A stretch of 64,000 nucleotides of DNA from the NCBI RefSeq assembly GCF_001005315.1, contig NZ_LBMG01000030.1, positions 1 to 64,000 on the forward strand, read 5' to 3'. Of the stretch, positions 8,490-16,597 are shown one piece after another (the first letter of the stretch is position 1; each line of letters starts with the position of its first letter). The notes under the pieces were generated by a model that saw only the letters and a program-made list of their open reading frames with translations, was not told the DNA's origin and searched no databases. This DNA is from Kordia jejudonensis. Its GTDB lineage: Bacteria > Bacteroidota > Bacteroidia > Flavobacteriales > Flavobacteriaceae. A program made the position numbers and the translations under genes.

Positions 8490-8850
8490 TGCTGTATTTC
8501 GAATTGATAAATAATAAATATCGAATAACGAACAAGGAATAACGAATTTTGAAGTTTAAAAGTGTGGTTCAATTTCAAATATGTCTTTCAACTCAACTAC
8601 TCCATGAATTGACAAATAACAAATATCGAATAATGAATGATGAAGTTCAAATGTGTACTTCGATTTTAAATATGTCCTCCAACTCAACAAATTTACGAAT
8701 ACAGAATATCGAATAACAAATATCGAATAACGAATATCGAACAAGGAATAACGAATGATGAAGTTTAAATGTGTGGTTCAATTTCAAATATGTCTTTCAA
8801 CTCAACAACTTTACGAATTCCAAATATCGAATGATGAATTTTAAATCAAG
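8490..8850. repeat. Three imperfect copies of an ~80-115 bp intergenic repeat
   Basis: Three copies begin with GAAGTTnAAA at about 8551, 8642 and 8760. They share GTGTGGTTCAATTTCAAATA, TGTCTTTCAACTCAAC and a tail of reiterated AAATATCGAATAACGAA. The middle copy has the tail expanded (about 8700-8755). The two outer copies are closer to each other than to the middle one. The block fills the gap 8365-8908 between two minus-strand genes and has no credible gene; reading frames of about 62 residues on both strands simply follow the repeats. Confidence 0.75.
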
Positions 8851-8863
8851 AAAAATACTTTTT

Positions 8864-8907
8864 AAGACCCAAGACCCAAGACCCAAGACCCAAGACCCAA
8901 GACCCAA
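8864..8907. repeat. Heptanucleotide tandem repeat (AAGACCC)6
   Basis: Six perfect copies of the 7-mer AAGACCC end 2 bp before the stop codon of the aminopeptidase P gene. A degenerate relative of the same tract lies at 14,083-14,109 next to another minus-strand stop codon. Perfect short tandem repeats like this vary in copy number through slippage. Confidence 0.9.
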
Positions 8908-8908
8908 C

Positions 8909-10201
8909 TTACTGATTCATCAAATCTTCAATTTCGTCAGCTTCAATAGGAATATCACGCATTAAGTTAAATGGTTCGCCAGTTGGTTGAATGACAACAT
9001 CATCTTCCAAACGAATTCCGAAACCTTCCTCTGGAATGTAAATTCCGGGTTCTACCGTAAAAACCATGTTGGCTTGCATTGGTTCCGTTAAAATTCCATA
9101 ATCATGTGTATCTAACCCAATATGATGTGAAGTGCCATGCATGAAATATTTTTTATACGCTGGCCAATCTGGATCTTCGTTTTGTACATCGGCTTTGTCT
9201 AGCAACCCTAAACCTAACAATTCAGAAGTCATCAATTTTCCAACTTCTACATGATATGCTGCCCAATCGGTTCCTGGAACTAACATTTTTGTAGCTTCAT
9301 CTTTTACACGATTTACAGCGTTGTATACAGCTTTTTGTCGTTCAGAAAAACGTCCTGAAACGGGAATGGTACGTGTCATATCACTTGCGTAATTGGCGTA
9401 TTCGGCTCCGACATCTAACAAAATTAAGTCGCCAGCTTTGCATTGTTGATTGTTTTCGATGTAATGCAATACGTTTGCGTTGTTTCCTGCTGCGACAATT
9501 GGTGTGTAGGCAAATTTCTTTGAACGATTTCTTAGAAATTCATGAATCAATTCGGCTTCAATTTCATATTCCCACACGCCAGGTTTTACAAAATTAAGCA
9601 ATCTGCGGAAACCTTTATTTGTAATATCACAAGCTTGTTGCATCAAATCTAATTCAATAGGATCTTTCACGGAACGCAAGCGTTGTAAAATAGGATTACT
9701 TTTTGCCACACTATGTGCTGGATATTTGTCTTTTAACCATTTTGTGAAACGATCTTCACGTGTTTCCGTTTCTACATTGGCGCGATAATGTTCGTTGGTG
9801 TTAATGTATACCGTATCGCATTGCGTCATGATTTCAAACATGATTTTTTCCAAATCTTGCAACCAATACACCGTTTTAATTCCAGAAGTTGCTAAGGCTG
9901 CTTCTTTGGTCAATTTTTCACCTTCCCAAACCGCAATATGTTCGTTGGTTTCTTTTAAGAATAAAATTTCTCTGTGTTTCTCTTTCGGACAATCGGGAAA
10001 TAATACCAAAATACTTTCTTCCTGATCTACACCGCTTAAATAGAAAATATCTCTATGTTGCTCAAATGGCATCGTGCTGTCTGCGCTAATTGGATAAATA
10101 TCATTCGAATTGAACACAGCCAAACTACTCGGTTTCATCTGTGCCATGAAATTCTTTCTATTTTTAATAAACAGGTTGCGATCTATTGGATGGTATTTCA
10201 T
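8909..10201 (-). CDS. pepP: Xaa-Pro aminopeptidase (aminopeptidase P, M24B)
   Basis: This 430-residue cytoplasmic enzyme removes N-terminal residues that precede proline. It has the N-terminal creatinase-like domain (about 1-170) and the C-terminal pita-bread M24 domain. The five metal ligands are visible: Asp263 (LLLDVG), Asp274 (SDMTRT), His359 (HGTSHHIG), Glu384 (VEPGIYI) and Glu399 (IRLED), with the conserved GLDTHD loop. Length matches bacterial aminopeptidase P. The start at 10201 gives the normal N-terminus (MKYHPIDRNLF). CAAAAATA at 10227-10234, read on the minus strand, is a TAnnTTTG -7 box. It stands alone between repeats and a secreted-protein gene. Confidence 0.93.
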   Translation of the reverse strand: MKYHPIDRNLFIKNRKNFMAQMKPSSLAVFNSNDIYPISADSTMPFEQHRDIFYLSGVDQEESILVLFPDCPKEKHREILFLKETNEHIAVWEGEKLTKEAALATSGIKTVYWLQDLEKIMFEIMTQCDTVYINTNEHYRANVETETREDRFTKWLKDKYPAHSVAKSNPILQRLRSVKDPIELDLMQQACDITNKGFRRLLNFVKPGVWEYEIEAELIHEFLRNRSKKFAYTPIVAAGNNANVLHYIENNQQCKAGDLILLDVGAEYANYASDMTRTIPVSGRFSERQKAVYNAVNRVKDEATKMLVPGTDWAAYHVEVGKLMTSELLGLGLLDKADVQNEDPDWPAYKKYFMHGTSHHIGLDTHDYGILTEPMQANMVFTVEPGIYIPEEGFGIRLEDDVVIQPTGEPFNLMRDIPIEADEIEDLMNQ

Positions 10202-10385
10202 TTTGGTAATTTTAATGGATTTGTTTCAAAAATAATCAAACAAAAGAGGAATTGTGTAGCCAAATGGCGTTTTTTCTAATGTGTGATTTTTTTAATATAA
10301 AATATAATGATTTTTTGATTTGAAAATAAACTGTAAACAAATAGTTCTTATTTAAAAAATACTAAAATTTTCATTCTGCGTTTGT

Positions 10386-10435
10386 TTCAGAATCCACTTT
10401 AAAAACGTATCGATTCTTTCCTTCGCAGGAATGAC
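10386..10435. repeat. Dispersed palindromic repeat (TTCGCAGGAATGAC type)
   Basis: This sequence (CAGAATCCA ... GATTCTTTCCTTCGCAGGAATGAC) belongs to the dispersed intergenic repeat seen also at 41,088-41,112 and in part at 122-240. It lies just past the stop of the large minus-strand gene that ends at 10448. Confidence 0.6.
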
Positions 10436-10447
10436 AAAAAGTGCCGA

Positions 10448-13400
10448 TTAATACACAATTAACTTTCCTTTTTTAATTTTATCATTCAATCGAATATTGT
10501 ATAAATACACGCCAGCGCTTAAGTTCCATTGTTGTGTTGGAATCGCCTTGTTGGTTTGTGTAAAAACAGTTCCGATCAATTTTCCTTGAATGTTATATAG
10601 TGAAAATTTCAAGTCTTCGTTCTTTGTACTTTTAACAAAAACATTCGCATTATTCTTCACAGGATTTGGGTAGAATGTAATCGCGCTCGACGCAACTTCA
10701 TTTACACTTAATACGCGTCCCAAATTAATATTATCAACATACAACGCTTGTCCGTATGCATTGACATTTCTAAACTTTACTTGAACGTTTTCATTGCCAA
10801 TATAGGCTGACAAATCAATTGATTCTTCGCGCCATTGTGTAGCCGTTGGTACAAACTGAGCCGTAGTATTTGGAGCTGTTGCCAGAACGCTTCCATATTT
10901 GCTATATACATTTGTCCATGTCATGCCACAATCGGTTGAAATTTCTACTTCCAAACCATCTTCATACGCGCCAGAATACAACGCATACGCTACATCAAAA
11001 GTCAGTGTAGCATCTGCGACAGCTGTATTTACCATATTTAGTGGCGCAATAATATCGCAATGTGTCCCAACCTGAGAAATTACATAATTATTTACATACA
11101 TGGAATTGGTACTTTGTCCAAAACCACCAACAGTATTTTCATATGTCCATGTGTAATTTCCAGTGCCAGCTTGTGTCCAACCGTTAGGTACAAACGCCAC
11201 TTCAAAATCTTCTTCTAAATTTGTATTTGTCAATGCTTCTACATTTACTGTAATTGTATCCGTAGCAGAAACGCCAGCAGCATTGGTGACCGTTAATGTT
11301 ACCGTATGTGTTCCAGTTGTGGTAAACGTTACTTGCGGATTTCTCAAAGATGAAGTGGCAATATTTCCATTCTCAAAGGTCCAAGACCATGTTGCGTTGG
11401 TATGATTTAACATCGAATAATCATCAAAATAGAAAATATCTCCAGCGCATGTTGCGGTTAATTTATCAACCATAATTTTTGCCACAGGTCGTGAAGGTGT
11501 TTCAAATAAATTGCTTTCCCAGATGCCTTTTCCATAACTTGCCAAACGTATTTTTCCATCTCTGTAAAAAGGGCGTAAATCGTTGGCACCAATGGTTGTT
11601 GGTAAGTTTGCATTATCCAATGTCCATGAAGTCATGGTGTTGTTTTTATAATAAACCGACATGCTTGTGGCAACATACACGCCACCGTCAGTTCCACCAA
11701 TAGTAGTTAATACTTGAATGTTTTGTCCGTTTAACTCACTAGAAGTTTCGTTTGACCAGAAAGTTCCTCCATTAGTACTTTTGAATACTTTCGCACCATT
11801 ATTTCCACGTGGATATGCCAACCAAATCGTTTGATCGTTTTCAGGATCTAAACTAATTAATGCCAAACTTCCATCGCCGCTTGGTAAAGTAATTGTACTT
11901 GTTGTTGCCCAATTGTCTGTAGTTTTTACAAGGTATGCATTTCCAGTATTTGGACGTACAACAATATACATCGTGTCTGTATTTGTGCGCGAAATCTCAA
12001 TTCCTAAAACAGTACTACTTGCAGGAGCTGTATAAATGGCTTCATAACTTGCGCCAGCATCTTCACTTTTAAATAATTGATTTGAATTCCCTAAATATAC
12101 TTGATTGTAACAGCTTGGATGAAATTCCATTTCGGACGATTGTGCAAACCAAGGTTCTTCGGTTGGTGCCAATCCCATGGAAGCATTCAACACGGCACCG
12201 CTTATTGTATTTGGAATAAAACGGCTTCCAATATTGGTAGAATAAATTTGTTCAGTTCCTGGATTTACATATCCTGAAGCTGGTTCGCCACCACCTAGAT
12301 CTAAAAATACGCCAAAAGGAAATCCTTCAGAATATACATCTACACCATTGTGAAACGTTCCACCAACCAATAAATCACGATTCCAGCCTGAGCCAAATCC
12401 CCAAAAATCTGTTCCATGAACGCCATTCATTTTAAATTCTGGTTGTGAAGCAAATAAATCATTCGATTTAAAAATTCCGCCGTCAGTTGTTGCCCAATAT
12501 TCATTTCCAAACGCTCTAAAATCTTGCATGTCTACGTGCATCGGATTGTACGTTCCGCAACCATAATTATAAATACACGTAAAGGTTTGTCCGCCATCAT
12601 TGGATCGCCACATGCCAATTCCACCAACTAAAATTTGATCAGCATTGGAGTTGGAAGCCATCGCAGCGCAGTTGTAAAACCCTTGATTGAAACCTGTTGC
12701 TGAGGTATCAGAATTTAATAAATTTGGATGTGTTGCTGTGTATGGCGCACCATCATATCCCATGGTATTTGTCCATGAAACACCAGCGTCGTCACTTCTG
12801 TACACGCCAATAAAACCATTGTCGCCTGCTTTCGAATCTCCAATTAAAAACGCGTACACTCTATTAGGATTTGCATCACTAACGGCAAGTCGTGCACCTT
12901 CCACACTTCTGTTTGGATCTGTTGAATTGTACCAACCAGTAGATTGAACCAACCAAATAAAACCTCCATCTGTAGACTTTAAAAATTCGTGTCTATTCGT
13001 CGTAGGATTTTCTCGTACGGCATATAATGTATTTGGATTTCCAGGTTGTGCTTTTATATCAAAGCTTTCATTTACAACGACTCTATTCCAAGTAGCGCCA
13101 TCATCAATACTTCTGTAAATGCCTTCTTCTCCAGCTAATAATACAATACTTGGATTATTCGGATTGATAAATATTTCCGCAGGATTTACGCGGTAACCAA
13201 ATATCGTAATATTACTATCAAAAACGACAGTCCATGAGGTTCCGCCATTTGTTGTCTTAAATATTTCCGTTCCTGAACCTGCATACACAATGTCAGGATT
13301 TGTAGGATGTACTGCAATAGCACTCACACCTGAATTTGCAATTACGGCTTGCGGCGCTAACGATGTCACTAAGGTTTTAGAAACATTTGTCCAATTATCG

Positions 13401-13906
13401 CCACCATTCGTTGTTTTGTAAATTTCGCCTGATTCTGTTCCGCAGTATAAGGTATTCGGAACAGTTTGACATCTGCCAATACTGTATACATTGGTTTGTG
13501 CGCCACTTAAAACTGTGCCACCTTCTCGGTAACTTTCAAAAGGTCCAATAACAGACCAATTGCCCATTTCTGAGTTGGAATTTTGAGAATTCGTTAAATT
13601 TCGTGCGGCTTCAATAGCTTGTAATTTTTTGGTATGATCGTAAAAACCTTCCTTATTTACATACGGATCAATTGCTCTGCGCCATCTTTTATAATATTGT
13701 GTATGAAATGATTTTTCATAAGCATGTGTTTCATAATACAATCGATATAAGTTATCAATCGTATTCACATTTGGATGTTCGCTGTACATTAATTTTGCCC
13801 ATTCAGGTGCGTCTTTGTACAATTGGTTGGAAACATTTTTGTTGAGTGGTTGCCCATAACTTACGATTGCACTTAGCAATACGAAGAAAAGTACTAATTT
13901 TTTCAT
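10448..13906 (-). CDS. Large secreted BNR/VPS10-like repeat protein with PKD and T9SS domains
   Basis: The product is 1152 residues. I chose ATG 13906 (MKKLVLFFVLL) because it begins a clean signal peptide ending SYGQ; an ATG 24 bp upstream would add eight polar residues. The N-terminal two thirds contain many Asp-box/BNR and VPS10-like strands (KTTNGGDNWTNV, RSDDAGVSWTN, KSTNGGTFW), implying one or two beta-propellers. A PKD domain follows (about 800-890; WSWTFENGN), then a jelly-roll-like domain with FRNVNAYGQALYVDNINLG. The last about 85 residues are a type A T9SS sorting domain (YPNPVKNNANV to KKGKLIVY). It is probably a cell-surface or released glycan- or protein-binding factor. No sialidase active site is evident, so catalysis is unproven. 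Confidence 0.88.
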   Translation of the reverse strand: MKKLVLFFVLLSAIVSYGQPLNKNVSNQLYKDAPEWAKLMYSEHPNVNTIDNLYRLYYETHAYEKSFHTQYYKRWRRAIDPYVNKEGFYDHTKKLQAIEAARNLTNSQNSNSEMGNWSVIGPFESYREGGTVLSGAQTNVYSIGRCQTVPNTLYCGTESGEIYKTTNGGDNWTNVSKTLVTSLAPQAVIANSGVSAIAVHPTNPDIVYAGSGTEIFKTTNGGTSWTVVFDSNITIFGYRVNPAEIFINPNNPSIVLLAGEEGIYRSIDDGATWNRVVVNESFDIKAQPGNPNTLYAVRENPTTNRHEFLKSTDGGFIWLVQSTGWYNSTDPNRSVEGARLAVSDANPNRVYAFLIGDSKAGDNGFIGVYRSDDAGVSWTNTMGYDGAPYTATHPNLLNSDTSATGFNQGFYNCAAMASNSNADQILVGGIGMWRSNDGGQTFTCIYNYGCGTYNPMHVDMQDFRAFGNEYWATTDGGIFKSNDLFASQPEFKMNGVHGTDFWGFGSGWNRDLLVGGTFHNGVDVYSEGFPFGVFLDLGGGEPASGYVNPGTEQIYSTNIGSRFIPNTISGAVLNASMGLAPTEEPWFAQSSEMEFHPSCYNQVYLGNSNQLFKSEDAGASYEAIYTAPASSTVLGIEISRTNTDTMYIVVRPNTGNAYLVKTTDNWATTSTITLPSGDGSLALISLDPENDQTIWLAYPRGNNGAKVFKSTNGGTFWSNETSSELNGQNIQVLTTIGGTDGGVYVATSMSVYYKNNTMTSWTLDNANLPTTIGANDLRPFYRDGKIRLASYGKGIWESNLFETPSRPVAKIMVDKLTATCAGDIFYFDDYSMLNHTNATWSWTFENGNIATSSLRNPQVTFTTTGTHTVTLTVTNAAGVSATDTITVNVEALTNTNLEEDFEVAFVPNGWTQAGTGNYTWTYENTVGGFGQSTNSMYVNNYVISQVGTHCDIIAPLNMVNTAVADATLTFDVAYALYSGAYEDGLEVEISTDCGMTWTNVYSKYGSVLATAPNTTAQFVPTATQWREESIDLSAYIGNENVQVKFRNVNAYGQALYVDNINLGRVLSVNEVASSAITFYPNPVKNNANVFVKSTKNEDLKFSLYNIQGKLIGTVFTQTNKAIPTQQWNLSAGVYLYNIRLNDKIKKGKLIVY

Positions 13907-14080
13907 AGCGGATGTGTTGTTATAATACAATAAAATCGAGGCAGAAATAGTGAGTTTATAACGTGATTTTTAAACTCGATGGTAAAAATATAAAAATAAG
14001 CGATTGAAACCACATGTTCCTGTAATAATTTGAAGTTGTAACGATTTGATAATGATGTTAGTTTGTCAATTTATTTGCCA

Positions 14081-14110
14081 AAAACCCAACACCCAAAGAC
14101 CCAATACCTA
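14081..14110. repeat. Degenerate period-7/8 ACCCAA repeat
   Basis: The tract AAACCCAACACCCAAAGACCCAATACC repeats a degraded AAGACCC/AACACCC unit. It sits directly before the stop codon of the Crp-family gene, the same position as the perfect tract at 8864-8907. Confidence 0.55.
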
Positions 14111-14112
14111 AT

Positions 14113-14700
14113 TCACAAAACTACATTCTTCCGAATACGGCTCATATGTCGCGAGGAGATTCCTAAAAAGGAAGCCAAATAGCGCAGTGGAACTTCTTTG
14201 AGTAATTTTGGTTCGTTGGCAAGTAATTTTTTGTACCGTTCTTCGGGAGATAAGGTCAATAAATCAATTCTGTAATCGTCAATTCTGTAGATTTGATTTT
14301 CTATTAAATTGTAATAAAAACGATGAAAAGCTTCGTTGGTTTTTAGCAAATGTTGAAAGTTTTTTTGATCAATCACAAACAAATCGCAATCACTAATCGC
14401 TTTGATATTTTTACGTGATGGAATTTGATGCATAAAACTTTTCAATGCGGCTGTGGCAGAATTTTTTAAAGCGAGATAGGTTGTTTTTTCTTCGCCTGCT
14501 ACCAAAATATGATGTTGTAAAATACCGCTTTCAATAAAACAGAAATATTGACAAACTTTACCTTCTTCCACAAAAAATGTATTCTTTTTCACATGTACAT
14601 GTTTGAATGTTTCCAAAATTGCAGGAATTTGATCTTCCAAAGCAGTATCTTGAATGAAGGTTTTTAGATACGATTCGAAATTTGTGGTGGAATTATTCAT
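14113..14700 (-). CDS. Crp/Fnr-family transcriptional regulator
   Basis: The protein has 195 residues. An N-terminal cyclic-nucleotide-binding-type beta barrel (about 20-120; FFVEEGKVCQYFCFIESGIL) is followed by a dimer helix. A short C-terminal helix-turn-helix follows (about 165-190; VPLRYLASFLGISSRHMSRIRK). This is the compact Crp/Fnr class common in Bacteroidota, which often lacks the Arg/Ser needed for cAMP, so the ligand is unknown. CAAAAATA at 14706-14713 is a perfect -7 box on the minus strand only 5 bp from the ATG, so the mRNA may be leaderless or nearly so. It has no clear operon partner. Confidence 0.88.
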   Translation of the reverse strand: MNNSTTNFESYLKTFIQDTALEDQIPAILETFKHVHVKKNTFFVEEGKVCQYFCFIESGILQHHILVAGEEKTTYLALKNSATAALKSFMHQIPSRKNIKAISDCDLFVIDQKNFQHLLKTNEAFHRFYYNLIENQIYRIDDYRIDLLTLSPEERYKKLLANEPKLLKEVPLRYLASFLGISSRHMSRIRKNVVL

Positions 14701-14705
14701 GGTTA

Positions 14706-14713
14706 CAAAAATA
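14706..14713 (-). promoter_or_regulatory. -7 promoter element adjacent to the start codon
   Basis: On the minus strand TATTTTTG matches TAnnTTTG and ends 5 nt before the ATG of the Crp-family gene (14700). Transcription would start at about the start codon. No -33 TTG is obvious. Confidence 0.45.
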
Positions 14714-14757
14714 CAAGGTTAAAAATAAGCTTTTTTAGTTGTATGTACGCCATATTA

Positions 14758-15384
14758 TTATTTCAGTGATATTTGAATTTTATTCTTTTCTGGTTCTATT
14801 TTAATCCACGTTTTGTGCGCTCCGTCAGGTATACAATCAATTAAACTTAATCCGTTTATATAGTTGTTTATAGATTGTTTTCCGAATTTTATGTTCATTT
14901 CATAAATTCCTTGCCCGCCTTTTCCGATCCAAGCACGAGTCACTATCATCTTATCTTTTTTGATGCGTTCTTTGGACAAACTTTTTAAATCGTATGGATA
15001 ACAATCAACTCCGTCACACCAATATCCTACCACGTTTTCCATACCTAAGCTGTCAAAATCTAGCTTATATTCTAAATGTGAACAAAATTCGCTATTGAAA
15101 ACGGGTTCTTTGAAGTTAAAATTAAACGCTCCACACTTAATACATTCAATATTTTCCGAGTCTAATTCATCATTTTCACAACGATTACATGTGCCATAAT
15201 CAGGATTTATGTGAGAAACGATAATTTTTGCCTCTTTATGACTTAATCCGAAATCATCAACAATTTTCTTGATTGCAAACAATTTTAAATCTTGTTTAAC
15301 CATTCCCCAAATTTCAAATTTCTGTTCTTCCGTTAGATGAAGTAGGTAGATTTCATTTCCACATTTTTTGCAGTTCAGTTTCAT
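14758..15384 (-). CDS. Hypothetical zinc-ribbon protein
   Basis: I place the start at ATG 15384 (MKLNCKKCGNEIYLL; 208 residues), because the Cys knuckle then sits at the N-terminus as in most zinc-ribbon proteins. An in-frame ATG at 15435 would add 17 residues. Three CxxC knuckles are visible: CKKC near the start, CNRC near residue 80 and CIKC near residue 95. This suggests one or two structural zinc sites. The middle part (LSHKEAKIIVSHIN) resembles a small helical domain. The C-terminal half (GYWCDGVDCYPYDL, TRAWIGKGGQGIYEM) has no family that I recognise. Genes on both sides are also of unknown function; this is an accessory-looking patch. Confidence 0.6.
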   Translation of the reverse strand: MKLNCKKCGNEIYLLHLTEEQKFEIWGMVKQDLKLFAIKKIVDDFGLSHKEAKIIVSHINPDYGTCNRCENDELDSENIECIKCGAFNFNFKEPVFNSEFCSHLEYKLDFDSLGMENVVGYWCDGVDCYPYDLKSLSKERIKKDKMIVTRAWIGKGGQGIYEMNIKFGKQSINNYINGLSLIDCIPDGAHKTWIKIEPEKNKIQISLK

Positions 15385-15506
15385 TTTGAGTTGTTTAATT
15401 GATGGTAACGTAGTTATGCACAGATTTTTTGTCAATCAAGTTGCAAAGCTTTGTCAAACCTGATTCTATTTTTAATTCTTCTCTATGCAACTTCCAGAGG
15501 CAATTA

Positions 15507-16082
15507 CTAATGTCTAGTGTTAATTACTGTTATTTTTGTTACCATATTCTTATCATATTCCAAAATTAACTTACTTGAAAATAATTCAAATTCGAAATTG
15601 TATAAATATGTATTCATTAGCTTTTTGGGCATTCCGAATAAATGCTGAAAATCTTCAACAGTCGAGCCAATACTTAATCCGTTTTTAAGAGGGAAAAATT
15701 CTTGGTCACTTTCAAAGTGATGTATTTCGAATCCATTTGTTCCAAAAGTCCAAGTTGAATCCGTTTTGAAGATAGAGGATTTCATTTCCGCTATTTTTTC
15801 CCCTTTATAAATATATTTACAGTCATAATACTTTCTTGATATTACTTTTACGTCAGTAGGATTTTTAGTTTCGCTAGGCGTACATTCCGTTTCGTAATCA
15901 AGTTTGTTAATTGCCAAATTGTTACGAGGATCTTTAAGGAAATTTTTAACTTGAATGGTGTCAATCTCAATCTTTGACTTTGCTATATTAACTCCATTTT
16001 TCTTATCTGTACAACTAAAGATACAAGTCACGGTTAATATGAAAATTATAGATTGAATTTGTTTTGTCATAATTGTCGTCAA
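15507..16082 (-). CDS. Hypothetical lipoprotein
   Basis: This 191-residue protein has a signal peptide and lipobox IFSC (Cys24), so it is a likely inner- or outer-membrane lipoprotein. Its body includes YECT/YDCKYIYKGEKIAEM and GLSIGSTVEDFQHLFGMPKKL. The last motif resembles the short GxSxxEVxxxLGxP segment of SmpA/BamE-like small lipoproteins, but I cannot place it firmly. Its ATG overlaps the TGA of the upstream decayed reading frame (ATGA at 16082-16079), a classical translational coupling arrangement. This suggests both were once one operon. The upstream partner is now broken, so expression of this gene may have changed. Confidence 0.6.
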   Translation of the reverse strand: MTTIMTKQIQSIIFILTVTCIFSCTDKKNGVNIAKSKIEIDTIQVKNFLKDPRNNLAINKLDYETECTPSETKNPTDVKVISRKYYDCKYIYKGEKIAEMKSSIFKTDSTWTFGTNGFEIHHFESDQEFFPLKNGLSIGSTVEDFQHLFGMPKKLMNTYLYNFEFELFSSKLILEYDKNMVTKITVINTRH

Positions 16083-16555
16083 CTGTCTTTTGTATAACTC
16101 ATTACTTGTTCTATTCTACGATTTTTAATCCCAATATTGATTAAATCATGGCAAAATTTATTGAATTTATTTTTGAATTCGGATTGTAGTTTGGTGTCTC
16201 TGCACTCAAATTCCCATAATGCACCAGCGCCACCAAAAAGTTCATTAGTTGAAACGTATTTTCTGAAAAGTTGAGCATCTTTTTGTATGGCTGACGCTAA
16301 AATATTTGTCAATTCTTGTTGTCCAACACTTGTTCCAATTTTGGTTCCAATATTCTTCAATTCCGTCACACTTTTGGTTAGCGAATCGATGTTTTCATCT
16401 GAAAAAATTTCATTTTTAATGTATCACAAGAATTCCTGTTATTTCTTCTAAACTACAATTATCTTGTGCAAAGTCAAAACCACACAATGGGTTTTCACAT
16501 TTTCAATACCATCTTTCTTTAATTTGTTAAAAAAACCATCAAAATTTTGCCAAGT
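16079..16555 (-). pseudogene. Decayed gene with two compensating frameshifts
   Basis: The open part (16079-16423) encodes SDENIDSLTKSVTELKNIG and a longer helical protein tail ending VMSYTKDS. It has no ATG in frame; only a GTG at 16369 is available. Upstream, coding-like sequence continues in another frame (GFDFAQDNCSLEEITGILVI, about 16480-16422). Before that it returns to the first frame (WQNFDGFFNKLKKDGIENV, about 16552-16482). The simplest reading is one ancestral protein of about 155 residues broken by shifts near 16,480 and 16,422. The family is not recognised. The TGA overlaps the ATG of the lipoprotein gene downstream. Confidence 0.6.
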
Positions 16556-16597
16556 TTACAACATTAAGTACTTTGAAAGTCTAAACCAAAACCAACC

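Noticed and set aside
8864-8905. CRISPR-like repeat
   Set aside because: The 7-bp units are directly adjacent, without spacers, so this is a simple tandem repeat.
8556-8965. Two 62-64-codon frames on both strands
   Set aside because: Both are translations of the triplicated repeat block and one runs into the aminopeptidase gene.
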